A stretch of 64,000 bases of DNA from Metallosphaera hakonensis JCM 8857 = DSM 7519. Lineage in GTDB: Archaea; Thermoproteota; Thermoprotei_A; Sulfolobales; Sulfolobaceae. The position numbers and the translations under genes are program-made. Shown in pieces: positions 35,912 to 45,174 of the stretch. The stretch lies in contig NZ_CP029287.2 in assembly GCF_003201675.2 (NCBI RefSeq), forward strand, positions 2,282,001-2,346,000. Reading direction: 5' to 3'. Below the pieces are notes generated by a model. The model saw only the letters and a program-made list of their open reading frames with translations. It was not told where the DNA came from and ran no database searches. The first letter of the stretch is position 1; each line of letters begins with the position of its first letter.

Positions 35912-38833
35912 ATGTCTCTCAAGGTTACCGTAAACAATAAGGAGATACTGGCGAAACCTGGGGAGACCGTACTGGAGTTATTGAGAAGAAATGGAATATA
36001 TGTACCCCACGTTTGTTACAATGAGGGACTCATACCGCTGGAGAGTTGTGACACGTGCGTAATCTCGGTTAACGGGAGGCTAGCTAGAGCCTGCTCCACC
36101 TTGGTTCAAGAGAACATGTCTATCTCCACTAATAACGAGAGGGCAGTGAAGACTAGAAGACAGGCGATCTCCAGGATATTGACATATCATAAGCTTTATT
36201 GTACTATATGTGAGAACAACAACGGCGACTGCCAACTTCATGAAGCCGTGATCAAGGAGAAGGTGTTCCATCAGAAATACAAGGAGAAACCCTACTCATT
36301 GGACGATAGCGGACCCTTTTACGTTTATGATCCTGCTCAATGCATTCTCTGCGGTAGATGCGTTGAGGCCTGTCAGGACTTCGCCGTCAACGAGGTGATC
36401 TGGATTGATTGGAACTTAAACCCACCAAGGGTAGTCTGGGATCAGGGAAACAACATAGGTAATTCATCGTGTGTTAACTGTGGAACATGTGTTACAGTGT
36501 GTCCGGTTAACGCGTTGATGGAGAAGGGAATGCTAGGGGAGGCCGGACTCTTCACTTGGATAAATCCAGATCTAAAGAGGAAGGCGATTGAGGCTGTAGG
36601 TAAAGCTGAGGACAACTTCAGTCTCCTCATGGCAATCAGCGAGTTGGAATCTAAGGCAAGGCAGAATCAGATAAAGAGAACCAAAACCGTTTGTACCTAT
36701 TGCGGTGTCGGGTGCTCCTTTGAGGTATGGACTAAGGGTAGGAAAATACTGAAAGTCGAACCAAAACCTGAATCCCCTGCCAACGGAATCCTCACATGTG
36801 TCAAGGGAAAGTTCGGATGGGACTTCGTCAATAGTCCTGATAGAATAACTAAGCCATTAATCAGAGAGGGAGACCACTTCAGGGAGGCCAGTTGGAAGGA
36901 AGCAATACATTTGATCGCTAACAAGATGAAGGAGATTAAGGATCGATACGGACCGGACTCTCTAGGCTTCATAGCTTCGGATAAGATGAGCAACGAGGAG
37001 GCATACCTTCTTCAGAAACTAGCGAGGGCAGTTATAGGGACCAACAATGTAGATAACTCTTCCAGATATTGTCAGTCCCCGGCCACTGTTGGTCTTTGGA
37101 GGACTGTGGGGATCGGCGGAGACTCGGGGACCATCAAGGACATAGAAATGGCAGATCTAATCCTCATTGTGGGACATAACACTACGGAGAGCCATCCTGT
37201 AGTAGGCAGTAAGGTCAAGAGGGCTCAGAAGATAAGGGGAGCCAAGATTGCAGTAATTGACGTGAGGAAGCATGAGATTGCGGATAGGGCAGATCTCTTC
37301 ATAAGACCTAAACCTGGGACCGATTCTGCCATCTTAGCCGGAGTGGTGAAGTACATAATTGATAATGACTGGGTAGACAGGGAGTTTCTAAAGAGGGTAA
37401 ACAACTATGATGAATTTAAGGATTCAATCAAGGGTTTCACTCTGGACTACGTGGAGTCGGTGACGGGCGTTCCCAGGGAACAAATAGTTAAGCTAGCTGA
37501 GATGATTCATGGAGCCAGAAACGTAGTGGCGCTCTGGGGTATGGGGGTAACCCAGCATCTGGGAGGGGCCGACACTTCTACCATCATTTCCGATCTACTC
37601 TTGGTTACCGGAAACTACGGTAGAGCTGGTACAGGGGCCTTCCCCATGAGGGGACACAATAACGTTCAGGGAGTAAGCGACTTCGGATGTCTACCCAACT
37701 ACATGGTTGGATATCAGAAAATGGAAGAGAGCGTTATGTCCAAGTTTGAGGATGCGTGGAGAACCACACTGAATAGGAAGCCCGGACTTCAAATTCCTCA
37801 GATGATTGAAGGTGTTCTGGACGGGAAGATTCACATGCTCTATATTGTGGGCGAAGATACGGTGATGGTGGATTGCGGAACCCCGCTAACTAGAAAAGCG
37901 TTGGAGAACGTCGATTTCCTAGTAGTCCAGGACATGTTCATGACAGAAACCGCTAAGTTGGCTGACGTAATCTTACCGGTAGCGGCGAGCTTGGAGAAGG
38001 ACGGCACCTTCGTCAATACTGAAAGGAGAATACAGAGGTTCTATAAGGCAATGGAGCCCCTTGGGGAGGCCAAACCAGATTGGGAGATAATTCAGGCCCT
38101 AGCCAATGCCCTTGGAGCAAACTGGAACTACAGACATCCGTCTGAGATAATGGAGGAGATCTCTAGGTTGACCCCTGTCTTCGCTGGGGTAGTATACTCT
38201 AGGCTGGAAGGATTCAATAGCCTCGTATGGCCAGTCAACGAGGACGGTTCAGACACGCCATTGCTTTACGTAAACTCCTTCGCCACTGAGGACGGAAAAG
38301 CCACTTTGTATCCATTGGAATGGAAGCCCAGAACTCTTAAGGACGAAGTCCACTCCATCATAGTTAACACGGGGAGAGTTTTGGAGCATTTCCATGGCGG
38401 AACAATGACCGGAAGGGTGGAAGGTCTAAGGAGGAAGTTTCCGGAAACATTTGTGGAAATCTCCAAGGAAATGGCTCAAAAATATTCAATTATGAACGGT
38501 GACCTAATTTCGGTGAAGTCTAAATTCGGAGGAGAGATCAGGGCCAGGGCATTGATCAGTGAAAGGGTAATGGGCGACGAAATATTCATACCCCTATTCT
38601 CATCGGAGCCGTCCAAGGGAATAAATAACTTGACGGGACAGGAGTTCGATAGGGCTTCAGGGACACCGGGATATAAGGATACGCCGGTGGTTATCGAGAA
38701 GATTACCAGCGGTTCAGGTACGCCTCTGCCTAAGGATAACTGGAGATTCCACGTCCAGGAGAGAAGGAAACAAGTAGGGATTGAGGTGAGTAAGAAGTGG
38801 ATGAGAGAGGAGTTCAAACCATTGATAGAATGA
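35912..38833 (+). CDS. fdhA: Formate dehydrogenase catalytic (molybdopterin) subunit with N-terminal FeS domains
   Basis: This 973-residue enzyme oxidises formate to CO2. In order it has a [2Fe-2S] domain (CYNEGLIPLESCDTC), a His-Cys cluster segment (YCTICENNNGDC), two [4Fe-4S] motifs (CILCGRCVEAC and CVNCGTCVTVC) and the molybdopterin domains starting with CTYCGVGCSF. The metal-ligand Cys387 is in SSRYCQSPATVG, a Cys form rather than selenocysteine. A TTG start at 35894 is possible, but TATA-like TTTTTAAAT at 35883-35891 lies ~25 nt before the ATG at 35912, giving a leaderless mRNA. It heads an operon with DUF1641 and fdhD, which supports the FDH assignment. Confidence 0.9.
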   Translation: MSLKVTVNNKEILAKPGETVLELLRRNGIYVPHVCYNEGLIPLESCDTCVISVNGRLARACSTLVQENMSISTNNERAVKTRRQAISRILTYHKLYCTICENNNGDCQLHEAVIKEKVFHQKYKEKPYSLDDSGPFYVYDPAQCILCGRCVEACQDFAVNEVIWIDWNLNPPRVVWDQGNNIGNSSCVNCGTCVTVCPVNALMEKGMLGEAGLFTWINPDLKRKAIEAVGKAEDNFSLLMAISELESKARQNQIKRTKTVCTYCGVGCSFEVWTKGRKILKVEPKPESPANGILTCVKGKFGWDFVNSPDRITKPLIREGDHFREASWKEAIHLIANKMKEIKDRYGPDSLGFIASDKMSNEEAYLLQKLARAVIGTNNVDNSSRYCQSPATVGLWRTVGIGGDSGTIKDIEMADLILIVGHNTTESHPVVGSKVKRAQKIRGAKIAVIDVRKHEIADRADLFIRPKPGTDSAILAGVVKYIIDNDWVDREFLKRVNNYDEFKDSIKGFTLDYVESVTGVPREQIVKLAEMIHGARNVVALWGMGVTQHLGGADTSTIISDLLLVTGNYGRAGTGAFPMRGHNNVQGVSDFGCLPNYMVGYQKMEESVMSKFEDAWRTTLNRKPGLQIPQMIEGVLDGKIHMLYIVGEDTVMVDCGTPLTRKALENVDFLVVQDMFMTETAKLADVILPVAASLEKDGTFVNTERRIQRFYKAMEPLGEAKPDWEIIQALANALGANWNYRHPSEIMEEISRLTPVFAGVVYSRLEGFNSLVWPVNEDGSDTPLLYVNSFATEDGKATLYPLEWKPRTLKDEVHSIIVNTGRVLEHFHGGTMTGRVEGLRRKFPETFVEISKEMAQKYSIMNGDLISVKSKFGGEIRARALISERVMGDEIFIPLFSSEPSKGINNLTGQEFDRASGTPGYKDTPVVIEKITSGSGTPLPKDNWRFHVQERRKQVGIEVSKKWMREEFKPLIE

Positions 38834-39162
38834 TCTCCGAATTAGCGGAGAGCGGAGATGCCCTAGAGCAGTTTCTAAAGCTCATCAATGCCCTGAATAG
38901 GACAGGGATACTGCCATTTCTAGTTGGGATTGCGGAAAACTTGGACAAGACCCTTGCGGATATGACTGAGCAAAACGCAGGTCTAATTAGAACAATGAAC
39001 GCGATTTATTCGATCCTGAACGGTGATGAGGAGACTCAGGAAGTTACCTTGGCAAGAGTACTACAGGAACTCAATGATCCCGACGTTAAGAGGGGACTTC
39101 TCTTAATCTTGAAGGTAATTAAGGCGATCGGAAGTGCAAGTAAGCAGGGTCAATCTGATTAA
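38830..39162 (+). CDS. DUF1641 protein
   Basis: This ~110-residue helical protein starts with the ATG that overlaps the fdhA stop (ATGA). A GTG at 38797 would add 11 residues. It resembles the DUF1641 family, which is often found beside formate dehydrogenase or other redox genes and has no settled function. Segments such as GILPFLVGIAENLDKTLADM and VLQELNDPDVKRGLLLILKV match that family's amphipathic pattern. Its own stop overlaps the fdhD start, so the three genes are tightly coupled. Confidence 0.75.
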   Translation: MISELAESGDALEQFLKLINALNRTGILPFLVGIAENLDKTLADMTEQNAGLIRTMNAIYSILNGDEETQEVTLARVLQELNDPDVKRGLLLILKVIKAIGSASKQGQSD

Positions 39163-39901
39163 GATTAGAGACGGCCAGTATTCCAACGATTACGATTACG
39201 TCGCCATTGAGGAGCCCCTTGAGATCAACGTGTGTGACGAGGAATGTAAGACTTTCGCAATTATAATGAGAACTCCTGGAAACGACTTGGAACTAGCGCT
39301 AGGGTTCCTGTACTCAGAGGGAGTAATAGACTCCATGGAGGACGTGATCAAAGTGGAGCAAAGCGTTGATAAGATTAACGTAATTTTGAGGAATAAAAAC
39401 AAGGTTGAGTCCAGGCAGACAGTGGTGAACTCGAGCTGTGGATTCTGTGGAAGAGCTCTACTTTACACCGTGGATATATTGAAATCCGAGACTACCATAA
39501 AGAAGGACGTCGTGATCTCATTACCCGAGAAATTAAGGAGTGAGCAGGAGGTATTCAATATCACGGGCGGTCTTCACGCGGCTGGACTTTTCACCCCAGA
39601 CGGCGAATTAAGGTATGTCTACGAGGACGTTGGAAGGCATAACGCAGTTGATAAATTAGTTGGCAGGCTCTTAAGGGAAGGACAACTTCCCGCCAGTTCC
39701 TATGTACTTCAGGTGAGCGGAAGGATAGGATACGAAATAGTCAGCAAGGCTATCATGGCCGGAATTCCCATCATTAGTGGAATTTCTGCCCCGACTAGCT
39801 ATGCCATAAGGATAGCTCACGATGCAGGAGCAACCGTGATAGGGTTCGTGAGGGGGAAAAGTTTTAACGTTTATACCCACGCAGAAAGAGTTAAGATATG
39901 A
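39134..39901 (+). CDS. fdhD: Formate dehydrogenase accessory sulfurtransferase FdhD
   Basis: This 255-residue protein delivers sulfur to the molybdenum cofactor, which formate dehydrogenase needs for activity. The reactive cysteines are Cys102 and Cys105 in SSCGFCGRA. The later blocks ITGGLHAAGLF, YEDVGRHNAVDKLVG and ISAPTSYAIRIAHDAG complete the family. The GTG start lies inside the DUF1641 gene. The stop is adjacent to the end of the convergent dehydratase gene with no gap. Confidence 0.92.
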   Translation: MQVSRVNLIKIRDGQYSNDYDYVAIEEPLEINVCDEECKTFAIIMRTPGNDLELALGFLYSEGVIDSMEDVIKVEQSVDKINVILRNKNKVESRQTVVNSSCGFCGRALLYTVDILKSETTIKKDVVISLPEKLRSEQEVFNITGGLHAAGLFTPDGELRYVYEDVGRHNAVDKLVGRLLREGQLPASSYVLQVSGRIGYEIVSKAIMAGIPIISGISAPTSYAIRIAHDAGATVIGFVRGKSFNVYTHAERVKI

Positions 39902-41425
39902 CTACTTCTTGAGCTTAAGTTCTTTGGCCTCGCTCTCGGATTGACTGTCCCTCCAAGGTTCGGCCTTTGGAGTGAACTTCACGTCACTCTTCCTGCCAGC
40001 GAGTTTCTTGGCAACTTCCTGAGCGAAGTTAAGATCGTATAGCCTTGTGAACATTATTCTTTGAGCCGCGGGACTTCCTGCGCCATGAACAGACTCAATT
40101 TGGAAAGCGACTCCCATACTCACGTTCTCGACTAGCCTGACCATCCTCAGTCTGTCCTCAGCAGTGAAGTCCTCCGCTCCTTGGAGATATCTCGAGATGT
40201 ACTCCTTTAGCTTAGGGTTCTTCAGATCCCATTCACTGGGTGCAGTTCCCACGATTCCTCCTGCGAGGTCAATGGAGAGCTGGGCTATCTGTGACGGGAA
40301 CCTGGCAACTAAGTGTTTGGTCACGTTGGCATGCATGGGGTTAACCCACCAGCAGTTGTCGCACATTTTCACTGCATTTAGGCTTGCCGCAATTCCCGCT
40401 GAGTACATGGTCTCAGTAAGGAAGATCATCTCCGTGAGCTTGTCTTGAACATGTGAAGCCCTATCCACGCCAATCTGTTTCGCCAAGTCAGCGCTGGCCC
40501 CAATTATCACATCTCCTAAACCCGCCTTACATCCTCCATATCCTTGTCTATGATAGGCAGAGAATATCTCAACCAAAGTCCCAGTGTATTCCCATTCCCC
40601 AGCTAGGAAAACTCTGTTCATGGGAACGAAAACGTTATCGAATATAACAAGGCCCTCATGGTTATAGAAGTAGGGCAGTGCGTCAATCTCCCCCTCTTCC
40701 ATCCTTCTGGCGTCGTTAAGTTGTCTTCCCACAACGATCTTAACGCCCTCACTATCTGTGGGAATAGCGAAGGCCACAGCGTAATCCTTGTCCTCTGGAC
40801 CCATGGCCCTCGTGGGTAACACAACCATCTCCTCGGTTGCGGCTACCCCCGTAATATTCGCCTTGGCACCAGACACATATATGCCGTCTTTCGTAACCTC
40901 AGTTATCCTGAGATATGCGTTCTTATTCGGCTGTTGACTGGGTTTTAGGTTTCTTACTCCCTTGGCGTCAGTCATGGCCCCGGCTAAGGCAAGGTCGTTC
41001 TTTTGGACGAACTTGAGATATTCAACAAACCTGTCCCTGATCTCAGTCTTCCCCTTACTAGCCATCATTGTGGTGACTATGTTTAGGGTATTTAGGGAAT
41101 CCCAACCTACGCATCTCTGGAAACATGCACCGGTCTTATGACTCAATTTCCTGAGAAGCTTCACCTTAGCGGCCAAGTCCTCAGGTGATCTGTGAACGTG
41201 ATTGAACCTATTGATCTCCTCCTCTAGGTATGGGCTCCACGCCCTTCCTAGCTCCTTGGTGTCCTCCTCCCAGGCAGCGTCGAATGTAGCCTTGAAGGAC
41301 ATAACGGATGGTTTCAGGAAGGGATGCTTTGTTACATCCTTAACCTCCCGTCCCATAACGTAAATCTCTACTTTGGAACGATTGCTTATGGACTGGAGGT
41401 ATTGTTCTCCCGTTCTAACTGTCAT
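39902..41425 (-). CDS. abfD: 4-hydroxybutyryl-CoA dehydratase
   Basis: This 507-residue enzyme has a [4Fe-4S] cluster and FAD and converts 4-hydroxybutyryl-CoA to crotonyl-CoA, a key step of the 3-hydroxypropionate/4-hydroxybutyrate CO2-fixation cycle in Sulfolobales. The cluster ligands are all present with the right spacing: Cys101 and Cys105 in [12 protein letters not shown], and His292 and Cys299 in [12 protein letters not shown]. This separates it from the 4-hydroxyphenylacetate hydroxylase branch of the same family, which lacks the ligands. TATA-like CTTTAAAAAC ~26 nt upstream gives a leaderless start. Some Sulfolobales have a second copy; which one this is cannot be told here. Confidence 0.92.
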   Translation of the reverse strand: MTVRTGEQYLQSISNRSKVEIYVMGREVKDVTKHPFLKPSVMSFKATFDAAWEEDTKELGRAWSPYLEEEINRFNHVHRSPEDLAAKVKLLRKLSHKTGACFQRCVGWDSLNTLNIVTTMMASKGKTEIRDRFVEYLKFVQKNDLALAGAMTDAKGVRNLKPSQQPNKNAYLRITEVTKDGIYVSGAKANITGVAATEEMVVLPTRAMGPEDKDYAVAFAIPTDSEGVKIVVGRQLNDARRMEEGEIDALPYFYNHEGLVIFDNVFVPMNRVFLAGEWEYTGTLVEIFSAYHRQGYGGCKAGLGDVIIGASADLAKQIGVDRASHVQDKLTEMIFLTETMYSAGIAASLNAVKMCDNCWWVNPMHANVTKHLVARFPSQIAQLSIDLAGGIVGTAPSEWDLKNPKLKEYISRYLQGAEDFTAEDRLRMVRLVENVSMGVAFQIESVHGAGSPAAQRIMFTRLYDLNFAQEVAKKLAGRKSDVKFTPKAEPWRDSQSESEAKELKLKK

Positions 41426-41517
41426 ACTACTCCATAGAGTTTAAAGTTTTTAAAGTTTAGTATAATGTTCTTTTCTTTGAAACATCTGGGTAATCTAGAC
41501 GTCTAGTTGATAAGCGT

Positions 41518-43221
41518 TCATGGCCATGAGGACTCTAGTTCCTTTAGAGTCGTAACCATTTGGGCATGAACGAAGACCTGGGGAAAATTCCCCATGAACT
41601 CGTTGGAGCTAACATCGAAGTGCTCACCCAGTAGATGGAGAGACCCAGATACCTTATCTAATTTCTCAACTATGTTCATTGCCTTCCTGACATCCCCGAG
41701 TCTAATATAGACCCTAGCTAACCAGAGGGTTGTAAGGAGGAACGGATGCTTGGCCTCTCCCATGAAGTCAGTCGAATACCTTTTAACTAAGCCTTCCTTA
41801 ACTAACTCCTTCTCCACTCTTGAGAGAGTCTTTCTAAAGGTCTCATCATTAACATCTACGAAACCGTAAAGTGGTGCAGAAAGGATAGACGCATCAACCT
41901 CCTTACTTCCCTGATACCTAGGGAAATATCCAGGCGAGTTCTCCATTATCCAGGTATATAGTTTCTCCCTTGAGTCTCTCCATGGATCTCCCAATCCCAG
42001 AGACCGGGAGATTCTGCCGGCCCTCTCCATGGCGATCCACATCATTATCTTAGAATGAATGTAGTGTTGAGGATCTCCCCTATCCTCCCAAATTCCCGAA
42101 TCCTTGATGCTCCAATTCTCGGCCTCCCAATCTGCAATGTAACGTAACCTCTCGAATACATCATTAACGAAAACGTTATCCTTTGTCAGATCAAAATATT
42201 TATGTAGCGACGACATGAAAAAGCCCTCCACGTCAAGCTGTATTTGGGTTGACGCGGCGTTACCTATCCTAACCGGTCTCGAGTTCCTGAATCCCGATAA
42301 CCATCTCAGCTTTCTTTCAGGTGGAGGGATGGTTCCCTCTATAGTGTAGAGGGGATAGAAGAACGGTTTTGACGAGAAGTTAACCAATGATAGCAGGAAC
42401 CTAATAATGGATCTAGCCTCTACCAAGTATCCCGCGTCCAGAAGAGCCTCTGCAGTAATTGAGGAATCCCTAACCCAGGCGAATCTATAGTCCCAGTTTC
42501 TTGACCCACCCACAATCTCTGGAAGTGAAGTAGTGGGTGAAGCTATTGAACCCCCGGACGGTGCGTAGATTGAACCCAGAAGAACTGCCAGGGAGGTATC
42601 ATATAAATGGGAAAGTTTTCTCGTCTTCGAGGTTGTTATTTTTCTTCTCCAATATTCTATGGTCTTTTGAAAAGGTCTGGAAAAATCAAGGGACAGCGTC
42701 GTTGTTCTCTCACTCATGGGACCGTGTTTTAGGTCAGATGAATAATTTATAACTAAGTAACCTTTACCCATAGAAAATTTCCATACGTTCTCGGTCTCGG
42801 GTTCCACGTCTCCTTCATATTCATAGATGAACGCCACGCAATCTCTTCCTCTAGGGTTAATTCTCCTATTTCCGTCGGGAACAGGTCTATATAATCCGTA
42901 ATTGAAGATTGGGTCAAACTTAACTCTAAAGGGAAAGTCGCTTTCAACTTTTCTAATAATTATGGTCTCTCCTACCGGTAACAGGTCTGTTATGGTCATC
43001 TTCCCCTGATCGGTCTCCACATGAGTTGTGAGGATCATCGGAATCTCATATTCTTGAGACAATGAAGTGATATTCCCAGGCAATATAGCGAACTCCCCAC
43101 CCCTCTCGTCCAGGAGTTTGGAGAAAATAGATGGAGAGTCAAACTTTGGGACGGGGAACCAAACTACGGAAGTTCCATCAATAATGGCGGAGGTGATTTG
43201 GTTGGAAATAAAACCTAGCAT
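41518..43221 (-). CDS. Glycoside hydrolase family 15 (glucoamylase/trehalase-like)
   Basis: This 567-residue enzyme has the GH15 layout: an N-terminal beta-sandwich (~1-230) and an (alpha/alpha)6 barrel. Signature pieces are GGSRNWDYRFAWVRDSSITA, SIKDSGIWEDRGDPQHYIHS with the catalytic Glu region, and SKIMMWIAMERAG. Family members release glucose from starch-like glucans or split trehalose, and archaeal members include both. The substrate is not decided by sequence alone. There is no signal peptide, so it acts in the cytoplasm, perhaps on storage glycogen or trehalose. Confidence 0.88.
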   Translation of the reverse strand: MLGFISNQITSAIIDGTSVVWFPVPKFDSPSIFSKLLDERGGEFAILPGNITSLSQEYEIPMILTTHVETDQGKMTITDLLPVGETIIIRKVESDFPFRVKFDPIFNYGLYRPVPDGNRRINPRGRDCVAFIYEYEGDVEPETENVWKFSMGKGYLVINYSSDLKHGPMSERTTTLSLDFSRPFQKTIEYWRRKITTSKTRKLSHLYDTSLAVLLGSIYAPSGGSIASPTTSLPEIVGGSRNWDYRFAWVRDSSITAEALLDAGYLVEARSIIRFLLSLVNFSSKPFFYPLYTIEGTIPPPERKLRWLSGFRNSRPVRIGNAASTQIQLDVEGFFMSSLHKYFDLTKDNVFVNDVFERLRYIADWEAENWSIKDSGIWEDRGDPQHYIHSKIMMWIAMERAGRISRSLGLGDPWRDSREKLYTWIMENSPGYFPRYQGSKEVDASILSAPLYGFVDVNDETFRKTLSRVEKELVKEGLVKRYSTDFMGEAKHPFLLTTLWLARVYIRLGDVRKAMNIVEKLDKVSGSLHLLGEHFDVSSNEFMGNFPQVFVHAQMVTTLKELESSWP

Positions 43222-43311
43222 GATATTAAGTATGTGCCCAGAGTTAATTAGTCTTGGAACATTGAATTATTATACTTGCTACTTTGTGAATTTACTCCAA
43301 ATTTTATCAAG

Positions 43312-43480
43312 GGTGATTCAGGTGTCAATTGTGAATGGTAATTATGACAAAGATAGACCAAATAAGGTAAACCGTTAAGCGTGGATCCCTACCCAACTAC
43401 TCGAGAGTGTTCAATTAAATTCGTTTCATTTCTATAAATAAACTGAAATCACAAAAGAGACCTGAATCGTCCACGTTGTA
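43312..43480 (+). repeat. Degenerate dispersed repeat F, copy 1
   Basis: About 170 bp align in the same orientation with 56426-56597, including GATTCAGGTG, GTAATTATG, TGTTCAATTA and AAATAAACTGAA. No shared reading frame was found, so it may be a non-coding (MITE-like) remnant. It fills much of the 43222-43624 gap; the rest shows nothing. Confidence 0.6.
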
Positions 43481-43624
43481 CTTACTTTTAAATCATGCTC
43501 AATTCCGAGTTTGCAAGAGTAACAGCTTAATATCTAAAGGAACAGAAGAATCCTACAAAGTATATAATGTGGTTACACATCTCCTCGCGGAAAGGAACCT
43601 TTGCCCCCTTTAACTCCTATTAAG

Positions 43625-43984
43625 TTAAAAAGATAGCCCGATCTCTTTCGCTAAGTCCTTTAGCCTCTTAGCTTCTTTTTTCATTTGCTTAACGAAAAGG
43701 GATGGAGACTCGTTCCATTCCTCGGGAGTAAAAGCAAAGAATTCTACCCCTGCCCTCAAGTACTTTCCAAGTTTTTCAAGTCTATCAATATACCTTAAGC
43801 CCTCAAAGTCTCGCGATATTATGACTAAATCTATGTCGCTTGTCTCTAAGTAATCTCCTCTGGCTCTGGAACCCACTACGTATATATCTTCAATTCTAAT
43901 TTCATTACTTATATCATTAATAAATTCTATTGCAGCTTTTACCAATTCAACCTGACTTTTTAATGCAGATTTCGCTTTACCCAT
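43625..43984 (-). CDS. MNT-type nucleotidyltransferase (antitoxin of HEPN-MNT pair)
   Basis: This 119-residue protein has the minimal nucleotidyltransferase motif GSRARGDYLETSDIDLVII (GSxxxG...DxD). Such proteins add nucleotides to, and so neutralise, the paired HEPN RNase. The gene starts inside the end of the HEPN gene (25-bp overlap), the usual order in these operons. Family function is known in general; activity here is inferred. Confidence 0.88.
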   Translation of the reverse strand: MGKAKSALKSQVELVKAAIEFINDISNEIRIEDIYVVGSRARGDYLETSDIDLVIISRDFEGLRYIDRLEKLGKYLRAGVEFFAFTPEEWNESPSLFVKQMKKEAKRLKDLAKEIGLSF

Positions 43985-44349
43985 TCTATCACCTTTTCCG
44001 CTTTTTTTACTAACTCCTCAGCATCTTCCTTACTGTATAACGAGTACGGCACAGTATTTGCAGCATCAGGATATCTAGAGATAGTATAATGTAAAGTAAG
44101 TTTGTTTACTTCAATCCTTATCTCCTCTACGGATAATCCCATCTCCTCCTTTATTATCTCTAACAACGCATTTAAGTCATGAGTCCTCTCGATCTTTCCT
44201 CCCTCTATTAAGAGGGCTTTTAGAGCTTTCTCAGCAGCTTGTTCGGCCCAAAAGCTTGAAGCGTAATAGTGACCAGTTGTAATAGTATCTTTAGCAGTTG
44301 CTAAATCTTCTAAGGCTTGTCTGAACCATTTTTCTGCTTCTTCTCTCAT
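43960..44349 (-). CDS. HEPN-domain protein (toxin of HEPN-MNT pair)
   Basis: This 129-residue all-helical protein begins EKWFRQALEDLATAKDTI and contains HYYASSFWAEQAAEKALKAL, both classic for HEPN proteins. In related pairs HEPN is an RNase and the MNT partner blocks it. A candidate catalytic R-x-H lies in ERTHDLN, weaker than the usual R-x4-6-H. The pair sits among relic repeats and mobile-element remains, as is common for toxin-antitoxin genes. Confidence 0.88.
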   Translation of the reverse strand: MREEAEKWFRQALEDLATAKDTITTGHYYASSFWAEQAAEKALKALLIEGGKIERTHDLNALLEIIKEEMGLSVEEIRIEVNKLTLHYTISRYPDAANTVPYSLYSKEDAEELVKKAEKVIEWVKRNLH

Positions 44350-44465
44350 CGGTTTAGATCAGCGGCTAGGCCTTTTAATCATAACTATTCTAAAAAGGGG
44401 TGTAAAGGGGATAGCACCTCATGTGAAAAATGTGACCTTTTGAGTATAACGATTTAAAGAAACTT

Positions 44466-44545
44466 CCATGTATAGATGTGTAAGAAACGTAATTCTCAGG
44501 CGAAATACACAACTATAACCGGTAGCCCCAGATTTTCGGCATAAC
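44466..44545 (-). repeat. Degenerate dispersed repeat G, copy 2 (transposase-like coding relic)
   Basis: This is the inverted partner of 2717-2796. On the minus strand it reads KSGATGYSCVFRLRITFLTH and continues with MEVSLNRYTQKVTFFT before a stop, longer than copy 1. It looks like a decayed N-terminal part of a transposase gene. Confidence 0.55.
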
Positions 44546-44739
44546 AATTTAGTACAAGCCATGAAATATAGATCTTGCCCTTTAAGGTTTGACTAAGTAT
44601 AAAATCATTTTTTTCAGTTTTTAATAGGTCATGATTGGGAAAAAGTTTAAGCTATATCAGGTGAACCTTCCCTGTACTTATTGGGTTAAGCATTGGCCAG
44701 AGAGCATATCCGCGGGCGTTTTTATTTATCTTAATGAGG

Positions 44740-45058
44740 TTCAAAGGGGCGGAAGACCCTACCCGTGAGGGATAGATAGCCCCCTCTGTATAAGTTTAAA
44801 TATCGGCTCGCATTCAATAAATTGATCACAGTCATCGACGGAGTAAGCGTCACCGAGACACCTTGGTTAAAGCGAGGGTCCATGTGGTTACGTCTCTGCT
44901 CCAACCAGTGATCCTCAAGACGTCACGCTCACTTCGGGGTTGGTGAGACCCTCAGATGTGGAGTTCCGCCCTCTGCCTTTGGCAAGGTGGAGCTGAGAAG
45001 CAGGAAATCCCTACCGCGAGGTGGGAAGCCACGTCCGTAAGGGCGTGATAGAGTTCAC
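44740..45058 (+). mobile_element. IS200/IS605 right-end remnant with structured (omega/reRNA-like) region
   Basis: Hairpins follow one another: GGGGC...GCCCC around 44747-44785, CCTACC-GCGA-GGTGGG around 45010-45024 with a GNRA loop, and CACGTCC-GTAA-GGGCGTG at 45031-45047. The segment then ends ATAGAGTTCAC, much like the conserved right ends of Sulfolobales IS605 elements, where the guide RNA of TnpB is encoded. No tnpB frame remains upstream, so it is a relic or a non-autonomous derivative. The boundaries are approximate. The rest of 44350-45174 holds repeat G and no gene. Confidence 0.55.
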
Positions 45059-45174
45059 TTATGAAAGTACAGAAAAATCACTTAAAGGTAAAATACATAA
45101 CTTGCCCAATAGGCCATTTCATCAAAGTATCACACCCCGTTAAAGATTAATTATACTTCATTTCATTTTTACCT

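Noticed and set aside
43067-43378. Plus-strand frame of 103 codons
   Set aside because: It is antisense to the GH15 gene start and runs into repeat F; composition looks non-coding.
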